DNA from: Catalimonadaceae bacterium JC749
GTDB taxonomy: Bacteria > Bacteroidota > Bacteroidia > Cytophagales > Cyclobacteriaceae
Assembly: GCA_021730635.1 (NCBI GenBank)
Contig: JAJNNC010000001.1
Coordinates: 310,001-374,000, forward strand
Direction of reading: 5' to 3'
Length of the DNA: 64,000 nucleotides
Both the position numbers and the translations under genes were made by a program. Below the pieces are notes generated by a model. It was not told the origin of the DNA, searched no databases, and was given only the letters and a program-made list of their open reading frames with translations. Below are positions 9,000 to 15,654 of this stretch, piece after piece (position 1 is the stretch's first letter; the number at the start of each line of letters is the position of its first letter).

Positions 9000-9518
9000 A
9001 TGGTTATCAAACTTGCCGAAGGAAACCTCAAAACAAAATTCGGAGAATTTCACGAAACCCTTTTCTATAACGGACAAAAAGAATCTATCGCACTCACCAT
9101 GGGCAATGTAGCAGGGGAAGAAGGCGTACTGTGCCGGGTTCATTCTTCCTGTATTTTCGGACATGTTTTCAACAGCATTGAGTGTGATTGCAGAGAACAG
9201 ATGGAAATCTCTCAGCAACTGATACAAAAAGAAGGTAAGGGCATTATTATCTGGTTAGACCAGGAAGGCAAAGGAAATGGGCATTTTGCCTTGTTGAAAA
9301 GTGTTGCCTACAAAAGGCAGGGGTTCAAGCAGGCAGATGCTTATGAAGCTGTTGGCTTTAAAAAGGACGCGAGAGACTTCAGGGTAGCAGCAGAAATGTT
9401 GAAGGAGATAGGCGTCAGGTCTGTACGGATGCTCACCAACAATCCTCACAAAACAGATATTCTTACCCAACATGGCGTGCAGGTGGTCGGGACAATCCCT
9501 ACCACGCTGACAAAGTAA
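9000..9518 (+). CDS. GTP cyclohydrolase II family protein
   Basis: A 172-residue stand-alone GTP cyclohydrolase II domain, the enzyme that opens GTP to a diaminopyrimidine in riboflavin synthesis. The three zinc cysteines are present (SSC, then CDC eleven residues on), as are WLDQEGKGNG near residue 80, the AY pair, and DARDF, which matches the catalytic Asp/Arg pair of E. coli RibA. LTNNPHK near the end fits the family. It lacks a DHBP synthase (RibB) domain and is shorter than usual by a two-residue gap after AY. With a RibD-like reductase next door it may serve a flavin or pteridine side pathway, or be the cell's second RibA. Confidence 0.8.
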   Translation: MVIKLAEGNLKTKFGEFHETLFYNGQKESIALTMGNVAGEEGVLCRVHSSCIFGHVFNSIECDCREQMEISQQLIQKEGKGIIIWLDQEGKGNGHFALLKSVAYKRQGFKQADAYEAVGFKKDARDFRVAAEMLKEIGVRSVRMLTNNPHKTDILTQHGVQVVGTIPTTLTK

Positions 9519-9664
9519 TCAGCTATTCCCATTCGTATCGTCAGCAATCTTTCGGGGCATAGCAGTGAAAGGTAAAAAAATCTTTCGCATAATGTCCAAT
9601 AGGGGCCATCTCATTTGTCATAAGGGTGAAACATGAACATTCACGAACTTTTACATCTTTTGAC

Positions 9665-10231
9665 ATGAGAAAGTTAAGCGCATTTACTTTTGTGACCCTT
9701 AATGGTTACTTCAAAGGGTGGGACGGAGATATTAGCTGGCATCAGCATAGCGCAGAAGAAAACGAATTTGCCGGGGAAAGTCTCCAATCTGGTGGCAATA
9801 CTCTTCTGCTAGGACGAATAACTTATGAGATGATGGCCTCTTACTGGCCGACGCCGGAGGCGCTCAAAAACGATCCGATCGTGGCTGAAGGGATGAACAG
9901 GGCAGAAAAGATTGTTGTTTCAAGAACACTGAAAAAGGCCAACTGGAACAACACAAGACTGTTGCATGACAACATGGAAGAAGAAATACAAAAACTGAAA
10001 CAACTACCTGGAAAGGATATCACCTTGTTGGGCAGTGGCAGCCTTGTTACCCAGTTGGCAGCAAAGGGTCTGATTGATGAGTATCAGCTTATGGTGAATC
10101 CGGTGGTCATCAGTGGTGGCACTCCCTTGTTTAAAGACATTCCCCATATACTGGATCTTCAGCTTATCAAGTCCAAAACTTTTAAGAGCGGCGTTGTTCT
10201 TCTCTGCTACCAGCCGAAAAGTCTTTCCTAA
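9665..10231 (+). CDS. dihydrofolate reductase family protein (RibD C-terminal type)
   Basis: The product from ATG 9665 is 188 residues (MRKLSAFTFVTLNGY), the normal beginning of this family; an in-frame ATG at 9626 would add 13 residues that do not look like part of the fold. Further motifs are LLLGRITYEMMASYWP near residue 50, KIVVSRTL near 85 and ITLLGSGSLVTQLAAKGLID near 120-140. The fold binds NADPH and reduces a pterin- or pyrimidine-like substrate. In Bacteroidota such stand-alone members are usually of unknown substrate. It lies 18 bases before the DGPF-domain gene and is probably in the same operon as it and the sigma factor. Confidence 0.82.
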   Translation: MRKLSAFTFVTLNGYFKGWDGDISWHQHSAEENEFAGESLQSGGNTLLLGRITYEMMASYWPTPEALKNDPIVAEGMNRAEKIVVSRTLKKANWNNTRLLHDNMEEEIQKLKQLPGKDITLLGSGSLVTQLAAKGLIDEYQLMVNPVVISGGTPLFKDIPHILDLQLIKSKTFKSGVVLLCYQPKSLS

Positions 10232-10249
10232 GTAAAAAATCATAATAAC

Positions 10250-10609
10250 ATGGATGAATTCGTCATTTTAATGCGTTTAGACCTGATCACCAAAGAAGCG
10301 CAACCTTCTCCGGAGCAATTACAGGGATATATGAAACAATACCAGGATTGGGTGAGCAGCCTGATGGCCCAAAACAAATTTCTGGGTGGTACAGGCTTAT
10401 CAACGGAGGGCAGGGTGATCAGATCCAACCATATCATTACAGACGGGCCTTTTGCTGAAATCAAAGAATCCATTGCCGGATACATCATCATCAGGGCAAA
10501 AGACTTTGAGGAAGCGGTCAGCTTTGCCCAGCGATGCCCTATCTTGCAGGGAGAAGGTAATAGTGTGGAAGTAAGGAAAATAGTGTCAGTACACGACAGC
10601 GATCAGTGA
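10250..10609 (+). CDS. YciI / DGPF-domain protein
   Basis: A 119-residue YCII-related protein with the eponymous DGPF motif (TDGPFAEIKESIAGY, residues about 64-78) and an N-terminal strand EFVILMRLD. The family has a ferredoxin-like dimeric fold with no settled reaction. Genes of this kind are regularly found beside ECF42 sigma factors, and that is the case here: the sigma gene begins 31 bases downstream. This supports a joint regulatory or stress role. Confidence 0.88.
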   Translation: MDEFVILMRLDLITKEAQPSPEQLQGYMKQYQDWVSSLMAQNKFLGGTGLSTEGRVIRSNHIITDGPFAEIKESIAGYIIIRAKDFEEAVSFAQRCPILQGEGNSVEVRKIVSVHDSDQ

Positions 10610-10640
10610 TAGCCAATACGTTTGTAAAAGCTTCTTACAG

Positions 10641-11891
10641 ATGAATCACCAGGAATTGATGCCGCACCTGTTCAGGACAGAATACAGAAAAATTGTGGCT
10701 GTCCTCTGTAAACATTTTGGGCTCTACCAGTTAGAAATGGCAGAAGACATTGCCAGCGATACTTTTCTGACAGCCGCCCAAACATGGGGCCTCAAAGGAA
10801 TTCCTCAAAATCCGACAGCCTGGCTGTACCGTGTTGCCAAGAACAAAGCAAAAAACGCCTTGCACCGGGATTCCATCCGGGATGCCATCCGGGATTCCCT
10901 CTACAAAAACAAAATGGTGCCCGACATGAAAAGCTGGGCTTCTGCCTATCAGGACAAAGAAATTGATCTATCGCCGCAGAATATCCACGACAGTCAGTTG
11001 CAGATGATGTTTGTCATATGTCATCCTTCCCTGTCACCGGAAGCACAAATTGGGTTGGCACTTCGTATTCTTTGCGGTTTCGGTATCAATGAAATTGCAG
11101 ATGCCTTTCTTTCCCACAAAGAAACCATTAACAAAAGGCTGTTCAGGGCAAAAGAAAAACTCAGGGAAGAAAACATCAGGATTGAATTTCCGGAAGACTC
11201 CGCCATTGACGAGCGATTGGGTCCTGTATTAAGAACGCTCTATTTGCTGTTTAACGAAGGGTACTATTCGGTCAGCCAAGACAAAACTATTCGGAAGGAC
11301 CTCTGCCTGGAGGCGATGAGGTTGTGCACCATGCTTGTTGAAAACGCTGCCACCAACAAGCCACCCGTCAATGCGTTGCTGGCCCTGATGTGTTTTCACG
11401 CCTCCCGGTTCGAGGCACGCTTAGACCAGCAGGGCGAACTTATTTTATACGAAGAACAAGATACCAGCCTCTGGAACACCGACCTGATCAGTAAAGGAGG
11501 TTATTTCCTGCAGGCGGCAGCCACTGGCCATAGTATCTCAACATATCACCTGGAAGCAGCCATTGCTTACTGGCACACACAAAAGTCCGACTTACAGGAA
11601 AAATGGAAAAATATTTTGCAGCTCTACGACCAATTACTACAAATAGAGTACTCCCCCATGGCAGCACTGAACCGAATCTTTGCGCTCTCCAAAGTAAAGG
11701 GTAAACAAGAAGCCCTCACCGCCGCAGAAAAACTAAACCTGTCAGATCATCATTTTTATTGTATCCTGCTGGGCGAACTTTACACGAGTATCGACGATAA
11801 AAAAGCAAAGCAAAATTTTACGAAAGCCCTTTCCCTGGCAAAGTCTCAAACCGAGAAACAGATGATACAAAAGAAAATTGATACCCTCTGA
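10641..11891 (+). CDS. ECF42-like RNA polymerase sigma factor with long C-terminal extension
   Basis: A 416-residue sigma factor. Region 2 spans about residues 5-75 (AEDIASDTFLTAAQTW, TAWLYRVAKNKA), region 4 about 135-180 (GFGINEIADAFLSHKETINK). The C-terminal half, from LRTLYLLFNEGYY (about residue 197) onward, is a helical TPR-like extension known from ECF41/42-type sigma factors, where it replaces an anti-sigma factor. The preceding DGPF gene is the usual genomic partner of ECF42. A 12-base tandem repeat inside the gene expands the linker between regions 2 and 4. No anti-sigma gene follows, which fits the family. Confidence 0.88.
   Translation: MNHQELMPHLFRTEYRKIVAVLCKHFGLYQLEMAEDIASDTFLTAAQTWGLKGIPQNPTAWLYRVAKNKAKNALHRDSIRDAIRDSLYKNKMVPDMKSWASAYQDKEIDLSPQNIHDSQLQMMFVICHPSLSPEAQIGLALRILCGFGINEIADAFLSHKETINKRLFRAKEKLREENIRIEFPEDSAIDERLGPVLRTLYLLFNEGYYSVSQDKTIRKDLCLEAMRLCTMLVENAATNKPPVNALLALMCFHASRFEARLDQQGELILYEEQDTSLWNTDLISKGGYFLQAAATGHSISTYHLEAAIAYWHTQKSDLQEKWKNILQLYDQLLQIEYSPMAALNRIFALSKVKGKQEALTAAEKLNLSDHHFYCILLGELYTSIDDKKAKQNFTKALSLAKSQTEKQMIQKKIDTL
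10865..10900 (+). repeat. three tandem 12-base units within the sigma factor gene
   Basis: Units CCGGGATTCCAT, CCGGGATGCCAT and CCGGGATTCCCT run head to tail at 10865-10876, 10877-10888 and 10889-10900. They encode RDSI, RDAI and RDSL in the linker after sigma region 2. The unit length is a multiple of three, so copy-number change would keep the frame. Confidence 0.8.
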
Positions 11892-12045
11892 CAGAACTGT
11901 CATAATAGTCAGCCAACTACCATTACACTTGTCCATTTACTTGTTTCAATCCTCCGGTAACTATAAATTACATCCGGAAAATGAATAACAGGTTCGGCTC
12001 AGCCGCCGTGCTTTTTTACCCCACTACACAATTGACGAGAGAACG

Positions 12046-12735
12046 ATGAAAAAAATATGGTTAATGCTGGCAATCAGTGGTCTGCTTATGGCTAACACCT
12101 TTGCCCAGGTTCCTCCAAAGAAACATCCTAAAACCTCTGGAAAAGACTGGATGCCCCTTTTCGAATCCGATTTATCCAATGCCATTTACCCGGAAGGCAT
12201 CTGGCGCTTTGAAAAAGAGGAGCTGACAGCCACCGAAGACCAGGCAATCTGGAGTGAAAAGGATTACGATAATTTCATCCTCGACCTGGAATTCAAAACT
12301 GCAGAAGGCACCAACAGTGGCGTAGTGGTCTATGCTACCGACCTGGAAAACTGGATTCCCAATTCGGTGGAAATCCAGATTGCCGATGACTACCATGAGC
12401 AATGGGCCAACGCACCCGCTACCTGGCAGTGTGGTGCCATCTTCGGAAGGCTGGCACCCCAGAAAAGTGCTGTAAAAAAACCGGGGGAATGGAACCGCTA
12501 TACCATTACTTGCCAGGATAAAAACATCTGGGTGATGCTAAACGGAGAAATGGTGGCTGCAATGGATATGAGCCAATGGACGGATGCTAAACAAAATCCG
12601 GATGGATCAGAAATTCCTTCCTGGCTTAACAAACCACTGGCAACACTACCCACGCACGGTCATATTGGTTTGCAGGGCAAGCACGCCGGCGCACCGGTTT
12701 GGTTCCGGAATATTAAAATCAAGGAGATTCAGTGA
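12046..12735 (+). CDS. secreted DUF1080 (3-keto-disaccharide hydrolase type) protein
   Basis: A 229-residue protein with a classical signal peptide (residues 1-20, ending TFAQ) and a single concanavalin-like DUF1080 domain: WMPLFESDL at the start, FILDLEFKTAEGTNSGVV near residues 82-100 and GHIGLQGKHAGAPVWFRNIK at the end. Several DUF1080 proteins hydrolyse 3-keto-glucosides, the products of periplasmic glycoside 3-dehydrogenases, but no such dehydrogenase gene is nearby, so the substrate remains inferred. It is likely periplasmic or at the cell surface. Confidence 0.88.
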   Translation: MKKIWLMLAISGLLMANTFAQVPPKKHPKTSGKDWMPLFESDLSNAIYPEGIWRFEKEELTATEDQAIWSEKDYDNFILDLEFKTAEGTNSGVVVYATDLENWIPNSVEIQIADDYHEQWANAPATWQCGAIFGRLAPQKSAVKKPGEWNRYTITCQDKNIWVMLNGEMVAAMDMSQWTDAKQNPDGSEIPSWLNKPLATLPTHGHIGLQGKHAGAPVWFRNIKIKEIQ

Positions 12736-12856
12736 AAAGCCTGGGATGAGTGCTTGAGAAGATGATGTATCTTTCTCGCTTATTTATCTCAATTTGTTGT
12801 ATTTTTGCAGGAACCGAGTTTGTTCGGCCAGTTACGATGAATCACCAAACCTGATC

Positions 12857-13369
12857 ATGATGAAAGCTACAATTTCCGGCATCATCCTTCTGTTTATTGC
12901 TGTCTTTATTTTCACCGGCTTTGTGTTGCCTGAAAATACTATCAAAGAAATTCGGCAGAGCCAACCCATCACACACGAAACCTTACCGAATATTCTGCTG
13001 GTAAAACCTGATGGAAGCCAGGTCTTTACCAAGAACCTGGAAGGAAAATCCATCATAGTGCTTTTTCAGCCTGATTGTGACCACTGCCAACGGGAAGCCG
13101 TACAGATACGGGAACATCTGAAAGCCTTCCGGGATTACAACATGTATTTTGTTTCTTCTGCTCCTATTGAAGAAATTGAGCAGTTTTCAGAGGAATATAA
13201 CCTGAAGGGTAATCCAAATGTCTTCTTTGCTTACACGGATCTGATGAATATTCTGAATAATTTTGGAGCCGTTCAGACGCCTTCCTTATACATTTATTCA
13301 GAAGAACAGAAGCTAATCAAAGCTTTCAATGGCGAAACGGCCATAGGGCAGATTCTGCAGCACATATAA
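12857..13369 (+). CDS. membrane-anchored thioredoxin-like (TlpA-type) protein
   Basis: About 170 residues from the ATG pair at 12857/12860; the longer open frame from 12794 adds residues before the hydrophobic segment and is less likely. Residues 5-25 are a signal or anchor helix. A thioredoxin fold follows with LFQPDCDHCQREA, giving a CDHC active site at about residues 73-76, and the cis-Pro region VQTPSLYIY near 138. It would act on disulfides or as a peroxidase-like redoxin in the periplasm. A bidirectional terminator lies directly after the stop. Confidence 0.8.
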   Translation: MMKATISGIILLFIAVFIFTGFVLPENTIKEIRQSQPITHETLPNILLVKPDGSQVFTKNLEGKSIIVLFQPDCDHCQREAVQIREHLKAFRDYNMYFVSSAPIEEIEQFSEEYNLKGNPNVFFAYTDLMNILNNFGAVQTPSLYIYSEEQKLIKAFNGETAIGQILQHI

Positions 13370-13372
13370 TAA

Positions 13373-13401
13373 AAAAGCCTTTGCGAATGACAAAGGCTTT
13401 T
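13373..13401. terminator. bidirectional rho-independent terminator
   Basis: AAAAGCCTTTG pairs with CAAAGGCTTTT around a 7-base loop, with A-runs on the left and T-runs on the right, so it can end transcription from both convergent genes (thioredoxin-like on plus, ferredoxin on minus). Confidence 0.85.
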
Positions 13402-13426
13402 ATTGATAAATCAGTTTCCGACAGGG

Positions 13427-13756
13427 CTAAACATATCCTTCTTCCTGGGCCAGGATCCGTACGACCAATCCATCCATCTCATCTTCAATACGCATCTGAC
13501 AGGCCAGACGGCTGGTGTCAGACACTTCGGGTAAGGTATCCAGCATTTCCAGTTCAGGGTCTGTAGCTTCTTTATATTTATCGTCACCGTCCAGCACTTC
13601 TACATGGCAGGTAGCACAAAGGGCCATCCCGCCACAAGTCGCTTGTACCGGATAATCGGAAGCTTTCAGCACTTCCATCAGTGACAATGACATATCAGTA
13701 GGTACTTCAATAGGACGGCGTTCGCCGTTATTTTCTTCTACATAAAGGGTAATCAT
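13427..13756 (-). CDS. 2Fe-2S ferredoxin
   Basis: A 109-residue adrenodoxin/plant-type ferredoxin with the cluster-binding pattern CGGMALCATC (residues about 41-50; Cys at positions 1, 7 and 10 of the stretch) and a fourth Cys in SRLACQMRI near residue 84. It accepts electrons from the ferredoxin reductase encoded 3 bases upstream (stop and start nearly touch) and passes them to an unknown oxygenase or other acceptor. Last gene of the MarR / reductase / ferredoxin unit. Confidence 0.92.
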   Translation of the reverse strand: MITLYVEENNGERRPIEVPTDMSLSLMEVLKASDYPVQATCGGMALCATCHVEVLDGDDKYKEATDPELEMLDTLPEVSDTSRLACQMRIEDEMDGLVVRILAQEEGYV

Positions 13757-13759
13757 AGA

Positions 13760-14788
13760 TCAAAAGGTTTGAACACCATTGACTGTGGTATATTTAAAAC
13801 TAGGTTTTTTTCCGCCACTCACAATACGGTAAGCGCTGTGCGACATCAGTGCCGCTTCATGGAAACCACACAGGATGAGCTTTAGCTTGCCTGGATAGGT
13901 GTTGATATCGCCTATCGCATAGATACCTGGTATGTTGGTAGAATAATCTTCCGTATGCACCGCAATAGCGTTCTTGTCCAGGTTCAGGTTCCAGTCGGCG
14001 ATAGGACCTAATTTCGGGCTTAATCCAAACAGCGGAATGAAATAATCTGTATTGATCACTTCCGTATTCTTCTCATTGTCTGAGAGAATACAAGCATTCA
14101 GATGACCATTGCCTATGATAGAAGTCACATTGGCATTCAGGCGAAGATTAATCTTGTTCTGATCAGCCAGGGCCATCACTTTGGCCGCAGAATCCGGGGC
14201 TCCCCGGAAAGTACTCCCCCGATGCACCAGCGTAAGTTCTTCTGCCAGCTCCGCCAGATACAAGGTCCAGTCGAGGGCAGAATCACCACCACCGGCTAAT
14301 ACCAGTTTTTTTCCACGGTATCTCTCAGGATTTTTCACAATATAATGAATACCTTTTCCTTCATAGGTTTCCAGGTTTTCAATAGCGGGTTTCCGGGGTT
14401 CGAAGCAACCCAAACCGCCAGCAATAACCACCACCTTACAATATATTTCGGTGCCTTCATTGGTTTGCAGCCGGAAAGAGTCATCTTCCAATCGCTCCAG
14501 TTCCTCTACCCGTTCTCCCAGCGTGAAAGAAGGATGAAAAGGAGCGATCTGCTGTTCCAGATTATTCACTAAATCCTGCGCTAACACTTCCGGATAGCCA
14601 GGAATATCATAGATAGGTTTCTTAGGGTAAATCTCAGAAAGCTGACCACCAATTTGCGGCAGCGCATCCACCAGGTGACAGCGCATTTTCAGCAATCCGG
14701 CTTCAAACACGGCAAATAAACCTACCGGTCCGGCACCAATGATACAAATGTCAGTGCTGATGGTTTTTTCTTCTGTAATGTTTAACAT
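13760..14788 (-). CDS. ferredoxin-NAD(P)+ reductase, thioredoxin reductase-like type
   Basis: A 342-residue flavoprotein of the YumC type. The FAD site is IIGAGPVGLFAVFEAG near residues 17-32, the NAD(P) site is LAGGGDSALDWTLYLAEL near 164-181, and the second FAD contact is IYAIGDINTYPGK near 290. The CxxC redox pair of true thioredoxin reductases is absent, which separates it from TrxB. It lies between marR and the ferredoxin gene; its promoter overlaps a palindromic operator, so a MarR-type repressor probably controls it. Confidence 0.92.
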   Translation of the reverse strand: MLNITEEKTISTDICIIGAGPVGLFAVFEAGLLKMRCHLVDALPQIGGQLSEIYPKKPIYDIPGYPEVLAQDLVNNLEQQIAPFHPSFTLGERVEELERLEDDSFRLQTNEGTEIYCKVVVIAGGLGCFEPRKPAIENLETYEGKGIHYIVKNPERYRGKKLVLAGGGDSALDWTLYLAELAEELTLVHRGSTFRGAPDSAAKVMALADQNKINLRLNANVTSIIGNGHLNACILSDNEKNTEVINTDYFIPLFGLSPKLGPIADWNLNLDKNAIAVHTEDYSTNIPGIYAIGDINTYPGKLKLILCGFHEAALMSHSAYRIVSGGKKPSFKYTTVNGVQTF

Positions 14789-14817
14789 AGTGATATTGCT
14801 TTACTAATGCGTTTACG

Positions 14818-14847
14818 CAAAGATAAATTAATTGTTTGCTATAGCAA
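14818..14847 (-). promoter_or_regulatory. promoter of the reductase-ferredoxin operon
   Basis: On the minus strand TTG (plus 14845-14847) is followed by exactly 19 bases and TATCTTTG (plus 14818-14825), a close match to the Bacteroidota TTG / TAnnTTTG consensus. The start codon is 29 bases further on. Confidence 0.75.
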
Positions 14848-14868
14848 TAATTATTATAGCAATTAATT
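14826..14868. promoter_or_regulatory. MarR-type operator
   Basis: Outer arms AATTAATTG (14826-14834) and CAATTAATT (14860-14868) are a perfect 9-base inverted repeat, and between them lies a perfect 12-base palindrome, TTGCTATAGCAA (14836-14847). The palindrome covers the TTG promoter element and the left arm covers the spacer, so binding would block the polymerase. The marR gene ends 12 bases away. Confidence 0.7.
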
Positions 14869-14879
14869 GGGTAAATAAA

Positions 14880-15317
14880 TTATACGGCTAAATTTTGATA
14901 GATGGTATGCAAGACGTGCTTGAAGTGCTCGAAGTCATCCCGACTCAAACTATTCCAGGCCGCTTTGCGGATCTGACTGACTTTCGGTTTCATTTCTTCC
15001 ACCTTTCGCTTGCCGGAGGCTGTCAGGTGTACCTGACATTTACGGCGGTCATTACAGTCCACGATTCTTTCTGTCAATCCTTTGGCACAAAGTAGGTCAA
15101 CAATACGGGTCAGGGTGGGAGTTCCTTTAAAAGTGATTTCGGCCAGCTCACTCTGGTTGATATTCGAACTGGGGTAAAGTTGTTTGAGTACCATCCACTG
15201 ATCCACTGTGACGCCGAAATCAAACTCTGTAAACTTTTTCTGAGCGTATTGCTTGATCCGCCTGGACGTTTTCTCCAATAAAAAGGAGTATTCGCTATAG
15301 ATATCTTCCTGGGACAT
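14880..15317 (-). CDS. MarR family transcriptional regulator
   Basis: A 145-residue winged-helix repressor. The N-terminal dimerisation helix is followed by the DNA-binding part: INQSELAEITFKGTPTLTRI near residues 54-73 is the recognition helix region and LTERIVDCNDRRKCQVHLT near 81-99 the wing with its conserved D-x-R. It likely represses the downstream ferredoxin reductase-ferredoxin genes through the palindromic operator between them, and it may respond to a small aromatic or oxidant ligand. It carries no cysteine suited to redox sensing in the wing. Confidence 0.9.
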   Translation of the reverse strand: MSQEDIYSEYSFLLEKTSRRIKQYAQKKFTEFDFGVTVDQWMVLKQLYPSSNINQSELAEITFKGTPTLTRIVDLLCAKGLTERIVDCNDRRKCQVHLTASGKRKVEEMKPKVSQIRKAAWNSLSRDDFEHFKHVLHTIYQNLAV

Positions 15318-15654
15318 TTAAACCTTTATTACTTTTCCTATATTTCTTTTCGTTAAACTTTTCTCAATTTTCGGTACAAAAGGTAAGACCGTTTCGTAAC
15401 GAATATCTTTAGCATGAATCACTATAATATTAAATTTCTGCAAATTTTGCTGAAATTCAAGGTTCTTAGCACTAGTAACCAAAGCCAGGTACACGCGTGT
15501 TATAAAACACAGGAGTACCACTTTGTATCCTGGGCGATATGGTAATGAGTTGTTGGTTCATGTTTTTATTTTACGATCATCAACCTTTCGTTTATCTGCT
15601 TCAAAGCAATTTTACAGTTAATCTTTAACCTATTTATCTTCTCTACATTTCTTA
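15318..15654. other. gene-free stretch upstream of marR
   Basis: 337 bases between marR and the GH92 gene, both on the minus strand. A 67-codon minus-strand frame abuts marR but has no recognisable features, so I treat it as 5' untranslated or chance. I see no clear promoter, repeat or RNA here. Confidence 0.4.

Noticed and set aside
15318-15521. 67-codon minus-strand frame directly before marR
   Set aside because: No start context, family or conserved pattern; better explained as untranslated leader.
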